64,000 nt of DNA from DATJGR01 sp963812255 (GTDB lineage: Bacteria; Pseudomonadota; Gammaproteobacteria; Pseudomonadales; Azotimanducaceae). The position numbers and the translations under genes are program-made. Shown here piece by piece: positions 25,737 to 34,532 of this stretch (position 1 is its first letter; every line of letters starts with the position of its first letter). The stretch lies in the NCBI GenBank assembly GCA_963812255.1, contig CAWEUM010000003.1, positions 682,001 to 746,000 of the forward strand, in the 5' to 3' direction. Under the pieces are notes generated by a model. It was given only the letters and a program-made list of their open reading frames with translations, ran no database searches and had not been told where the DNA came from.

Positions 25737-26351
25737 CTACTGCAGCTTCACGCCGTGCTGGCGACTCCAAAAGAACATGGCCTTGCTGGTCATCTCGGGT
25801 CCGTTGTCGAGTACCAACGTCTTCGGCAACCTGCGCGTCTGTCTGAGTTCGTCGAGTAAGCGAACCATCCTGGCTCCGGAGATCGACAAGTCGACCAGCT
25901 GTCCGACGCAGACACGTGAGAAGTCGTCGACGACATTGAGCACGCGAATGCGTCGACCATCAGCGAGCTGGTCGTGCACGAAGTCGGCCGACCAGCGTTC
26001 GTTCGGACGTGTCGGTACCGCCATCGGGACACGCACTCGGATCAACTTGCGTCGACGCTTGGTGCGAACCTGCATGCCGAGATCCGTGTACAGCCGATAC
26101 GTTCGCTTGTGGTTCTCGACCACGCCCTCTGCGCGCAGCATGCCGTGCAGCATCAGATAGCCGTAGCGCGGATACGCTTCACCGAGCGCCTTCAGGCGGC
26201 CGATCAGATCGATGTCCTGTCGTGGTCGCCGCGGTTCATAGTGAACTGCTTTGCGACTGATCCGGATCAACCGACAGGCGCGACGTTCGCTGACGACATA
26301 GTGCTGCTGCAGATAGCCGACGAGACGTTTACGACTGGCCGGCTTTACCAC
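25737..26351 (-). pseudogene. IS3-family transposase OrfB, C-terminally truncated
   Basis: The frame begins with the HTH_21 region (RRACRLIRISRKAVHYEPR, then YGYLMLHGMLRAEG). It enters the rve integrase core with WSADFVHD (first Asp) and LVLDNGPEMTSKAMFFW (second Asp). It stops after RQHGVKLQ, just before the segment that carries the catalytic Glu in intact members. The DDE triad is therefore incomplete and the protein should be inactive. In an intact element it would be made as a frameshift fusion with OrfA. Confidence 0.9.
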
Positions 26352-26611
26352 TTTTTTCCCAGAACGTCCTTCAGCATCGCTTTGTCGAGCTCGGCCTCCG
26401 CCAGCAGCTTCTTCAAACGCGCGTTTTCTTGTTCGAGTTCCTTCAGTCGCTTTGCATCCGAAACTTCCAGCCCGCCGTATTTCGACTTCCAGCGATAGAA
26501 GCTCTGCTCCGAAAAACCATGCTTGCGTATCAGATCGGGAATCTTGACGCCTGCTTCATGCGCCTTCAGAAAGCCGATGATCTGCTCTGTCGAATACTGC
26601 TTCCGCTTCAT
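26345..26611 (-). CDS. IS3-family transposase OrfA
   Basis: Complete 88-residue helix-turn-helix protein (KRKQYSTEQIIGFLKAHEAG, HGFSEQSFYRWKSKYGG) with a C-terminal leucine-zipper-like coil (RLKELEQENARLKKLLAEAE). Its last codons contain the slippery heptamer AAAAAAG (minus strand, 26357-26351) in the frame A-AAA-AAG. That is the standard -1 frameshift signal used by IS3 elements to make OrfAB. Because orfB is truncated, only OrfA may be functional, possibly as a repressor of related elements. Confidence 0.9.
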   Translation of the reverse strand: MKRKQYSTEQIIGFLKAHEAGVKIPDLIRKHGFSEQSFYRWKSKYGGLEVSDAKRLKELEQENARLKKLLAEAELDKAMLKDVLGKKW

Positions 26612-26640
26612 CTCGAGACCTCCCTTCGGTCAATTTATCG

Positions 26641-27541
26641 GGAAATCTCACCGAACAGACTGCCGCGTCCGCCCCGTCGAGAGTGCGGGATCGTGCGGCT
26701 GCATGCGGTGAAGCCGAAACAGTGGGGAAAACTAGAATGTTGGATGCTGTGGTGAAGCCCTCGGTGAACGAGGATGAGGTTCAAGAGAACATAAACAGGA
26801 TTGTCGACGAGAGCACACAGCTCGCATCAATCCGCGAGTCGATTGACGCTAGAGGGCTCGATCCGATCTGGCTGCAGGTGATCAGGCAGTTCGGGTGCAT
26901 CATGTACCAGAAGGGTCTCCTCTCACCGACCCACCTTCCTGCCCGCACTAGCTCCAGAAAATCGGCAAACGTTCCTCCCACCCGCCATCGGCAAGCACCG
27001 CGCGTAGCTCCTTAGAGATCGGTGAGATCAATACCTTTCGACCGGACAGCCACGAACCGGTTTCAACCACGAGATTGCATACAGTCCACCCGTGCGCGCC
27101 AACATTTTGAATAAGGGGCGGTCACGACTGAAATCATCTGCGCCCTGCGATATCGGCGTCATCACTTCACGGCGCGCGAGATTCACTCGTGGGCCGTAGC
27201 CGGGCGGTCGATGTTAGCCATCTTGTAATGTGGCGCAGATGGCCACGCTAGGCAACGCGTCGGTGATCGGTCATTCAACCTCAAAGCGCACCGCGTTGAC
27301 GTTGATATCTGGCAATCTCATCGCCGAACTCAACGACGTATTCATCAAGCGTGAACTTGAAGGTTTTGTCGCAAATGAAGCGCTCCCGCGTCCCTCGGTA
27401 CGATACCGAACAGACGTTGGACGCGTGCCATCGCAGGCTGGCTGCTCACGGCATGCCTGTTCCCGAATCGAATCGCGGTATGAACGCACAACACATAGAG
27501 CGCAAGCACGTCGCGAGAGCGCCTGCACCGCTGCCTCCGGC
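26641..27541. other. Intergenic stretch without a confident gene
   Basis: About 900 bases between the IS remnant and the DUF2254 gene. A plus-strand frame from ATG 26738 to 27015 (begins MLDAVVKPSVNEDEVQEN) has a plausible helical start but a low-complexity, basic end and no family I recognise; it may be a gene fragment. No tRNA or terminator with a T-run was found. Confidence 0.5.
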
Positions 27542-28876
27542 GTGAAAGCGCAGCTGCTGAAACGCTGGGATCACATTCGTTCGAGTTTCTGGTTCGTTCC
27601 CGCAGTCATGGCTGCTGGCGCCGTAGTGTTGGCGCTCGCGACCGTTGCCGCGGACCGGTCGTTGACTCCTACCTGGTTGCGTGCCGCGCGCTGGGTGTAC
27701 TCTGGCGGCGCCGAAGGGGCGAGCCAGGTCCTGGGCACGATTGCCGGCTCGATGATCACAATCGCCGGCGTCGTATTCTCGATGACGCTCGTCGCCTTGT
27801 CGCTCGCTTCGTCGCAACTCGGTCCGCGGATGCTGCGGAATTTCATGCGCGACAAGACCAACCAGCTGGTTCTAGGAACCTTCGTCGCGACGTTTGTGTA
27901 TTGCCTGCTCGTGCTGCGGACGGTTCGTCGCGTCGACGAAGGCGCGTTTGTGCCGCACCTGTCGGTCACGATTGGCGTGCTGTTCGCGTTAGCTAGCCTC
28001 GCTGTTCTGATCTACTTCATTCACCACGTGTCCATATCCATACAAGCCGACGAAGTCGTTGCGCGCGTCGGCAAGGAGCTTGTCGAAGGAGTCGATCGAG
28101 ATTTTCCGGAACTGATCGGTGAAGGACACTGTGCGTCTGGACTGTCGACGAAAGATCGGGTGATCCTCGAATCATTCGACCGCGGGGCAAGCCCCATTGG
28201 ATCGGAGCAGGACGGGTATGTTCAGCTCATCGAGTCCGATGACCTGATGGCACTGGCGACAGAATCGGACGTCGTGTTTCGGATCGAGCGGCGCCCCGGT
28301 CAATACGTTGTGAAAGGCGCGCCTTTGCTGATGTGTTCCCCCGGCGACAGCATCAGTGAACAGTTCGCGGAAAAGGCAAATGCTGCGTTCGCGCTGGGCA
28401 GTCAGCGCACGACCTCTCAGGACATCGAATTCCCCGTCCATCAACTCGTCGAGATCGCGATACGAGCCCTTTCTCCGGGAATCAACGATCCATTTACCGC
28501 AATGGCGTGCGTGGACCGCCTGTCTTCGGCGCTGCATCGTGTGGCGGGGCGCGCCGCGCCGTCACCCCATCGGCTCGATGCTCAGAATCGATTACGGATC
28601 GTGACTACGCCGGTTACGTTCCCGCTAATGCTGGGCGAGGCGTTCAATCAGATCAGGCAATACGGCTGCTCGAGCGTAGCCGTGACATTGCGCCTGCTCG
28701 AATCCATTACCACCATCGCGGGAATCGTCAGCCGTGCGCAGGACAAATCAGCACTGGTGCTGCAGGCGGAGATGATATTTCGCGGAGCGATGGAGTCGCT
28801 TACGGAAGAGCGGGATCGCCGCGAGGTCGAAGAACGCTATTTCGAAGCCCGGCGCGCGATTGTTGAGCGCCACTGA
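27542..28876 (+). CDS. DUF2254 family membrane protein
   Basis: Predicted inner-membrane protein of 444 residues, function unknown. It has four N-terminal membrane segments (for example SFWFVPAVMAAGAVVLALAT, GTIAGSMITIAGVVFSMTLV), followed by a large soluble domain with repeated regulatory-like motifs such as GYVQLIESDDLMALA and LSPGINDPFTAMACVDRL. The last is a hallmark of DUF2254. The start is taken as GTG 27542 because no in-frame ATG lies between the conserved N-terminus and unconserved upstream sequence. It is the first gene of a loosely spaced stress/regulation group. Confidence 0.87.
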   Translation: MKAQLLKRWDHIRSSFWFVPAVMAAGAVVLALATVAADRSLTPTWLRAARWVYSGGAEGASQVLGTIAGSMITIAGVVFSMTLVALSLASSQLGPRMLRNFMRDKTNQLVLGTFVATFVYCLLVLRTVRRVDEGAFVPHLSVTIGVLFALASLAVLIYFIHHVSISIQADEVVARVGKELVEGVDRDFPELIGEGHCASGLSTKDRVILESFDRGASPIGSEQDGYVQLIESDDLMALATESDVVFRIERRPGQYVVKGAPLLMCSPGDSISEQFAEKANAAFALGSQRTTSQDIEFPVHQLVEIAIRALSPGINDPFTAMACVDRLSSALHRVAGRAAPSPHRLDAQNRLRIVTTPVTFPLMLGEAFNQIRQYGCSSVAVTLRLLESITTIAGIVSRAQDKSALVLQAEMIFRGAMESLTEERDRREVEERYFEARRAIVERH

Positions 28877-29641
28877 GTATTCGTAACAAATCCTCTCATC
28901 CGCGGGCACCGTCCCGATATCCCTGCGGGGAAGCCTGAGGGTCGCGGGCGTACGATCGCCTTCGAAACGTTCGCTTCCGTACCGGAGAGAGACGGGAACG
29001 TCGTAAATTGTCGGGCGGCGCCAACTCATCGCGGTAGTGGATCGTCTCCGTTTGATACGTCCGCTGTGCAAACGAAAAGGCACTCAATCTCTCCGCCTCT
29101 ACGCGACTGAAGCCAAGTTCTTCGAACGCCATCAGGCCCGTAGCGCACCTGTATCGCCAGATAGCTGAGGGTGATGAACACGGCCAATGATACTAGTCCT
29201 TCACTGACCGCCCCAATCGCATCCCCAATTCATCGCGACCCCTCCTGTGTGGATGAAGAGAGGGTAGAACGGAACGCGCCATAATGGAATCGTCAGGACA
29301 ATCTAGGCCTCGACGGCGAGGTTTCAGGTGGACGGCGACCCTAGTACACCCCAGATTCGAGCGAGACGGGTCCTGTTGGGTTCGAGCGGGTTCCTAAAGT
29401 GAGCTTCCAATCCACGCGGGTGTCCGCTCGACCGATTCTGAGAATAACGCCACCGCGATCTCACAGGACCTGCGGCCGGAAGGATGAGTAGTGGCATCAC
29501 ACGAACGGTTTGGTGGGTGTCGTGCCGGTACACGTATGGCGCCGCAGCCAACGGGCCCTGCAAGCGCGGGGCGCGCTACGGATGTCTCTCACGAGCACGG
29601 GTTCGCGGCCGATCAGCGCACGTGATGCGGCGATACGAGCC
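28877..29641. other. Intergenic stretch with one gene remnant
   Basis: No intact gene seen. It contains the frameshifted remnant at 29133-29235; the rest (29240-29641) is without recognisable features and has short frames only. Confidence 0.6.
29133..29235 (-). pseudogene. Frameshifted N-terminal remnant of a small membrane-protein gene
   Basis: Starting at ATG 29235 (with AGGAGGGG just upstream) the minus strand reads MNWG. After one extra G in a GGGG run it continues DAIGAVSEGLVSLAVFITL and then SYLAIQVR. This matches the common start MNW-AIGA-E-G---V--TL-YLA-QIR of a hypothetical protein family I recall from proteobacteria. Past about 29133 the match is lost. One inserted base and a missing C-terminus make it a broken copy. 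Confidence 0.55.
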
Positions 29642-29821
29642 CTACTTGGCGTCGTCTTCGACTTCTTCCTTGAGATCGCCGTAGTCCGCGTGGACTTCGC
29701 CGATCTTTTTCTCAATCTTGCCTTTCGTCTCTTTCGTCTTGTTACCGAAGACCTTGCCGGCAACTTCCTTGATCTTACCTTTCGCTTCGTCGACTCGGCC
29801 TTTGACTTGATCTTTGTTCAT
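29642..29821 (-). CDS. CsbD-family stress-response protein
   Basis: Small, highly charged protein of 59 residues (MNKDQVKGRVDEAKGKIKE, then AGKVFGNKTKETKGKIEKK). The VKGRVDEAKGKIKEVAGK pattern defines the CsbD-like family, which is induced by general stress in many bacteria and has no settled biochemical role. The start at 29821 has GGAG 8 bases upstream; a longer start at 29833 is less likely. It stands alone on the minus strand, facing away from the Crp/Fnr gene. The 300-base gap to that gene should hold both promoters; I see no clear motif. Confidence 0.93.
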   Translation of the reverse strand: MNKDQVKGRVDEAKGKIKEVAGKVFGNKTKETKGKIEKKIGEVHADYGDLKEEVEDDAK

Positions 29822-30121
29822 TTCGATCTCCACTAATTCCTATTCCAGCAATATCGTGATGCGGCACGTTCCCCATCCCTCACCTCGCAAAGTCTGTTCG
29901 ATCTGATCTGCCGGATCTGTACGGTAGCGCGCGCTGGACCGCTGGCACGCCCATCGACGACCGGCAACCGAGCCGATATCCCGAAATCACCGAACCTCCC
30001 CCGCACCGACGACCAATTTGGCGCGAGGAACTTGAGTCCAGCCCGCAGTGTCGGACACCGCGAAGCGCTTTTGTTCGCTCGCGGACAGATACTGTTACTC
30101 TCTACGAGTAGTGTGATCCTG

Positions 30122-30853
30122 ATGGTTCATGCGCCAGCAGCTATGCCCGACAGCCCACACCAAAATCATTTGCTCGATGCCATGCCCGCCGCCGGCTACG
30201 AGCGGATCACTTCCCATGCAGAACTGATAGCGATGGAACTCGGCGATGTCCTCTATGAGCCCGGAACAAAGATGCGGTACGTGTACTTCCCGACGACCGC
30301 GATCGTGTCGCTGCTGTACGTCATGGAAGATGGTGCGTCCGCAGAAATCGCGGTCGTCGGCAACGAAGGTATCCTTGGTATCTCGTTGTTCATGGGTGGT
30401 GACACGACGCCCAGCCGTGCGGTGGTACAGAGTGGTGGGCACGGATACCGGATGAAAGCCGAGTTGCTTAAGCAAGAGTTCGGGCGTTTCGGCGCGATGA
30501 TGCATCTCCTGCTCCGGTATACCCAAGCGCTGATTACCCAGATGGCCCAGACGGCCGTGTGCAATCGGCATCATTCAATCGACCAACAATTGTGCCGATG
30601 GCTGCTGTTGAGCCTGGATCGCCTGCCCGCGAACGAACTCGTTATGACTCAGGAGCTGATCGCCAGCATGTTGGGCGTGCGCCGAGAAGGTGTCACGGAA
30701 GCCGCGGGCAAATTGCAACGCGCCGGATTGATTCACTATCAACGAGGCCACATCACCGTACTCGACCGCGCGGGTCTCGAATCACGATCCTGCGAGTGCT
30801 ACCAGGTCGTCAAGACGGAGTCTGATCGACTCCTGTCTTATGTGGCTCGGTAG
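30122..30853 (+). CDS. Crp/Fnr-family transcriptional regulator
   Basis: The 243-residue product has a cyclic-nucleotide-binding-like beta barrel (LYEPGTKMRYVYFPTTAIVSL, EIAVVGNEGILGISLFMGG) and a C-terminal winged helix-turn-helix (VMTQELIASMLGVRREGVTE, then LQRAGLIHYQRGHITVLDR). The segment AVVGNEGILG replaces the cAMP-binding pattern, and there is no Fnr-type Cys cluster, so the ligand is unknown. This subgroup commonly sits near stress genes. The start could also be 30143 (MPDSPHQN). It is followed by the MEDS gene on the same strand, about 145 bases on. Confidence 0.9.
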   Translation: MVHAPAAMPDSPHQNHLLDAMPAAGYERITSHAELIAMELGDVLYEPGTKMRYVYFPTTAIVSLLYVMEDGASAEIAVVGNEGILGISLFMGGDTTPSRAVVQSGGHGYRMKAELLKQEFGRFGAMMHLLLRYTQALITQMAQTAVCNRHHSIDQQLCRWLLLSLDRLPANELVMTQELIASMLGVRREGVTEAAGKLQRAGLIHYQRGHITVLDRAGLESRSCECYQVVKTESDRLLSYVAR

Positions 30854-30998
30854 AGTCGTCACACCCTCAACCTGGGGGGAGATTTCGTAATATCCAGCGA
30901 TGTCGGACTGTACGTCGCCATCGGTGCCTTACCGAACGGACGCTCACTCCCCGCGAGCCTACTGTGCCCTCGAATCGCTTTGCACCAGGGACCGCAGC

Positions 30999-31625
30999 AT
31001 GAATTCAGTGAGAATTGGTCAAGACGCCTTGCCCGCCGAACAGTTTTGCGACGATGCAACGCTGCTCGACGAGATCAGCAGCACCATGTGCGCTGAATTG
31101 GACAAAGGAAACGCCGTCGTCTCCATTGCCACCGGTACGCATCGGCGCCTGCTGGAAAAGCAGCTGACCGTTCACGGCATCAATATCGTCACAGCGCTCG
31201 GCAAGGGACAGTACACACACCTGAATGCGCTCGAAGCGCTGTCGACGATCATCGTTGATGGCGTACCCGACGTGATCCGATTCGCTGAGCTGGTTGGCGC
31301 GCTCTTAGATCGCACCGCGGCCAACTATCGCCGCGTCCTGATATTTGGAGAGCTGGTCCCGCTGATGCACGCTGACGGCAAACATGCTGGCGCGGATGCT
31401 CTAGAGATACTGTGGCGTTCCTTCGTCGCATCGCGTCCGATCTTCCTGCACTGCGAATATCCCGCCCACGCGATTCACAGCTACAGTTCGATTTCGTTCT
31501 CACATGGCGCATTTAGTCAGGACGTTCCACGGACGCGGGCAGTCGTTCGAGTGGAGATGAACGTTGGTGGGACGTCGAGGCCATCAAACGAGAACCGCGT
31601 CTCGATCTCCGCTCCTGCGGCATGA
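30999..31625 (+). CDS. Stand-alone MEDS-domain protein
   Basis: The 208-residue product consists almost entirely of a MEDS (DcmR-type sensory) domain: DDATLLDEISSTMCAELDKG, AVVSIATGTHRRLLEKQL, and VIRFAELVGALLDRTAANY followed by VLIFGELVPLMHADGKHAGA. MEDS domains are normally fused to histidine kinases or regulators such as DcmR and bind small hydrocarbon-like ligands. Here no output domain is attached; the C-terminal 30 residues are disordered-looking. The start at 30999 follows AGGGA. It may act with the Crp/Fnr regulator just upstream. Confidence 0.75.
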   Translation: MNSVRIGQDALPAEQFCDDATLLDEISSTMCAELDKGNAVVSIATGTHRRLLEKQLTVHGINIVTALGKGQYTHLNALEALSTIIVDGVPDVIRFAELVGALLDRTAANYRRVLIFGELVPLMHADGKHAGADALEILWRSFVASRPIFLHCEYPAHAIHSYSSISFSHGAFSQDVPRTRAVVRVEMNVGGTSRPSNENRVSISAPAA

Positions 31626-31718
31626 CATCTCCCGTACAAGCCGAACCCATCGACCACAGCATGTTGGTTGATGTGCACCGATACTGTGCGCCTGTCTCTT
31701 ACCACACAAAGATGCGCC

Positions 31719-31952
31719 ATGAGTGCCAACGAGTTTCGCGCGTGGTTCCGCTCAATTCGGTTCTTCGAACGAGAGCGCGGTTGGTATTTCCTGTCGCCTG
31801 ACGGGCTCGCAGTAGGACCATACGTCAGTGAACGCGACGCCGAGCGCCAGGCAGTTCGCCTCGCGAAGATCCTACACAAACTTCACGACCGCCACAGCGC
31901 CCGCACCGCCGTCATCGAGTTCACGATTGATGGCTGCGGCGCGGCGGCGTAG
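31719..31952 (+). CDS. Small conserved protein, DUF6316-like (second copy)
   Basis: The 77-residue product has the same core as the gene at 13067: RFFERERGWYFLSPDGLAVG, then PYVSERDAERQAVRLAK. The aligned pattern is R-(F/V)-x-x-x-x-x-WYF-x-x-(R/P)-(E/D)-G-x-x-x-GPY-x-S. Function unknown, probably cytoplasmic. The start MSANEFRAW at 31719 is chosen because upstream sequence has no similarity to the other copy. It closes the stress/regulation group, after which the repeat R1 begins. Confidence 0.65.
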   Translation: MSANEFRAWFRSIRFFERERGWYFLSPDGLAVGPYVSERDAERQAVRLAKILHKLHDRHSARTAVIEFTIDGCGAAA

Positions 31953-32548
31953 TTGACGGGCACGAGCTTGCCCGCCCCGACCAACCACACCTGCCGTCGC
32001 GTGCGCTGCGGAGCGGTAGCGCTCGCCGCCCCAGCGAGGGGGCTCGGGCCCGCATTGCCAGATGTGAGCGGAGGTGGGCCGCCCGCCCAGCCATCCCTAC
32101 CGTCGCGCGCGCACGGGCCGGTGTGCGCGCGTGACGAGACGAAGCCGGAGTTGGTCGTTTTGCGCCGGATTAGCGTAGCATGACCCCCGCAAAATCCCCA
32201 CACAGGGTGCAGAACGATTCTGCTGAGGGGCCTAAGTGCTTGATTGCATGGTGGCCAAGGGCAGAATTGAACCGGTCGTCGCACAGTGCCGACACGCGGA
32301 TCGTCTGTTGGACCAGTGAATTACGTAGTACCAACTAACGCAGTCACCTGGCGCGTTGCCCGATTCTGAATGTGCCAGTAACTGCCCAGATAGCGCTCGG
32401 TGGTGTCACCGGGTGAGGCACAGTCTCGGCACACGGTATCCGCACGCGGATGCAAAGCGGATGTTTAGCGCCCAGTCTCCTGGGCCTGCTATCGGGGCAG
32501 AAGCGGACGGACCGGTTACAATCGCGATGATGCATCTGGGGAGGTACG
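31953..32548. other. Intergenic stretch containing dispersed repeat R1
   Basis: No gene seen. The first 290 bases are GC-rich without recognisable features; 32247-32508 is repeat R1. A strong ribosome site for the TIR gene closes the stretch. Confidence 0.65.
32247..32508 (+). repeat. Dispersed intergenic repeat, copy R1
   Basis: Runs from catggtggccaagggcag to agaagcggac. It aligns along its whole length with R2 (34597-34844) through shared blocks such as cagtgccgacacgcgga, aatgtgccagtaac, ggtgaggcacagt and gatgcaaagcgga. It lies directly upstream of the TIR gene. Confidence 0.85.
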
Positions 32549-34525
32549 TTGGAGCGTCCGTTTGAGGCCTACGAGGGCGATGAGCCCTACGTGTTCGTCT
32601 GCTATTCGCATGACGACAAGGCGCTGGTGTATCCGGAAATAACCCGACTCAAGAGTTCCGGCTTTCGCATCTGGTACGACGAAGGTGTCAGTCCCGGTTC
32701 GGAGTGGTCCGACGCGATCGCGCGGAAGATCGAGCGCAGTACGGTCGTCCTCTATTTCGTCACGCCGCAATCGGTGAGTTCCGAGCATTGTCGTCGCGAG
32801 GTGAATTTCGCGCTCGGCAAGTCGTGTCGAATCCTCTCGGTACATTTGGTTCCCACGGAGCTGCCGAGGGGATTGGAACTCAGCCTAAGCAATCGACAGG
32901 CGATCCTGAAGTACGACGAACCGCGTTCCACGTACGAAGCGAAGGTGGCGCGGGCGATCGGTGACGCGCGATCGCGCAACGCGGGAACCTCGACGAGCGA
33001 TCGCCGTGACCCAATCACAACGCGCCGCCGGCACGTCGGTCGGCTGACTGGTGTAGCCGTTGCGTTGGTGATTGCAGTTGGGCTCGCCCTGTGGCTCTCA
33101 AGCCGTCCAACCGGCAACATCCCCGCATTCGATCGCTCCGTCGCCGTGATGCCCTTCTCCGTGATCGGTGGTGACGCGGAGATGACTACCTATGCAGACG
33201 CGTTGACCGAGGAACTGCGAACCGACGTGGCGGGTTACCAGGAACTACGGAGCGTGGCGGTCGAGGACGCGACCCACGTACGCCAAGTGAACGACGCCAG
33301 CTACGTGGTCGTTGGTAACGTGCAACGCCTCAGAGACAGCGTGCGTGTTCGCGCGAGCATGACCCGGACCGATGACCATCAGACGGTATGGGCGAAGACC
33401 TTCGAGCGCGCAGCAGCTGATGCGACCGGCGATCCCGCGGAAATGGCGTCGACACTCGGACGTTTCGTTCGCCAGAACCTCGTCCAGGATCAGCAATGCG
33501 AGTCTGTAAAACGTTCGTCTCATAGCGAACAAGCGGCAGCCGCCTACTGCGCCGCATTGGCCGAACGCGCACGATTCAGCCAGGGCGGCGATTTGGACCT
33601 CGGGCTCGAGCTGCGCAACGCGCAGCGCGCAATTGCCTTAGACCCCAATATCGCAGATGCGTATCGGATCGTCGCCTACAACTACACAGTGCAGGGGTTC
33701 CTCGGCCTGATGGATTGGCAGGCCGCCGCGCGAGAGGCCCACCTGACGCTCGACCGGGGGCTAGCGCTCGCCCCCAATGACCCACAGCTGCTGACCGCAC
33801 AAGGCGAATTGCAAGGCGACCTCGAATTCGACCGTCCAGCCGCAGCAGCAAGCATTCGTGCGTCTCTGGCAAGCGACCCACTGCAGCCGTACGCCTATCG
33901 GAATTACGCAGAGCTTGCGCGCCTTGCATTTGGCCAAGGCAATCTCTCAGACGCGGCCGAGAATTACCGCCGAGCATTGCGGATCTACGATGGTGATGCA
34001 GCCGTCTATTTGGCTTACGCCTCCATTCTCTCCGCATGGGGCCAGAGCCGCGAAGCAATCCGTGCAGCCGACACTGGGCTCCGCCTGATCCAGAGCGGAT
34101 GGTTACGCGCCTATCTGCTTCTGATCAAGGCTTATGCCTACGATGCACTGGGTCAGACAGCCGAAGCGAACAAGGCGATCGACGATGGGCTCTCATCTGC
34201 CGGGCCAATGTATCGACCTCCATTCGCCGGGATTCTTGCGAAGGTGGGCCGACGCGACGAAGCGTATCAGATCCTCGCACCACTGGAGAGACTTGAGCAT
34301 CCGCCAATCGATGCAATGGTGTTTGCCTACACTGCTTTGGGCGACGACCGTGTATTCGACTGGATCCATGCGGCGATCGATCATCACATCACAAACATAG
34401 TGAATACGATCCGTACGGGCACGATCTATTCGGAGGAACTACGCAAGGACCCCCGCTGGGCTGAGGTGATGGCCCACCTCGAGGAGGAGGCCAAGGGACG
34501 TGGTCAACATCAAAGCTCAAGCTGA
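32549..34525 (+). CDS. TIR domain - membrane segment - TolB-like - TPR protein
   Basis: Predicted membrane-anchored signalling protein of 658 residues. The TIR domain (about 12-135) reads YVFVCYSHDD, then RIWYDEGVSPGSEW, then SSEHCRREVNFAL. The Glu in HCRRE is at the position of the NAD-cleaving residue in enzymatic TIRs. A single membrane helix follows (about 167-187, GVAVALVIAVGLALWL). A domain of the kind found with adenylate cyclase/TPR proteins comes next (SVAVMPFSVIGGDAEM, then TYADALTEELRTDV). The last 300 residues are TPR repeats. The start is TTG with a perfect GGGGAGG five bases upstream. It lies between repeats R1 and R2, with no Thoeris or CBASS partner nearby. Confidence 0.87.
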   Translation: MERPFEAYEGDEPYVFVCYSHDDKALVYPEITRLKSSGFRIWYDEGVSPGSEWSDAIARKIERSTVVLYFVTPQSVSSEHCRREVNFALGKSCRILSVHLVPTELPRGLELSLSNRQAILKYDEPRSTYEAKVARAIGDARSRNAGTSTSDRRDPITTRRRHVGRLTGVAVALVIAVGLALWLSSRPTGNIPAFDRSVAVMPFSVIGGDAEMTTYADALTEELRTDVAGYQELRSVAVEDATHVRQVNDASYVVVGNVQRLRDSVRVRASMTRTDDHQTVWAKTFERAAADATGDPAEMASTLGRFVRQNLVQDQQCESVKRSSHSEQAAAAYCAALAERARFSQGGDLDLGLELRNAQRAIALDPNIADAYRIVAYNYTVQGFLGLMDWQAAAREAHLTLDRGLALAPNDPQLLTAQGELQGDLEFDRPAAAASIRASLASDPLQPYAYRNYAELARLAFGQGNLSDAAENYRRALRIYDGDAAVYLAYASILSAWGQSREAIRAADTGLRLIQSGWLRAYLLLIKAYAYDALGQTAEANKAIDDGLSSAGPMYRPPFAGILAKVGRRDEAYQILAPLERLEHPPIDAMVFAYTALGDDRVFDWIHAAIDHHITNIVNTIRTGTIYSEELRKDPRWAEVMAHLEEEAKGRGQHQSSS

Positions 34526-34532
34526 GGTCCGC

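Larger units (their letters stand above)
25737..26640 (-). mobile_element. Truncated IS3-family insertion sequence (IS407-like)
   Basis: An orfA-orfB pair on the minus strand with the usual overlap and a -1 slippery site. The element is cut inside orfB at about 25737, so the last catalytic Glu and the 3' terminal repeat are missing. I could not identify clear terminal inverted repeats or a target duplication; the right boundary (about 26640) is approximate. It sits between the desaturase block and the stress/regulation block. Confidence 0.85.

Noticed and set aside
25737..26640. Complete, active insertion sequence
   Set aside because: orfB stops before the catalytic Glu and no pair of terminal repeats could be found.
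32549..34525. Thoeris or CBASS defence system
   Set aside because: No ThsA, nucleotide cyclase or effector gene is adjacent; neighbours are repeats and a sulfotransferase.
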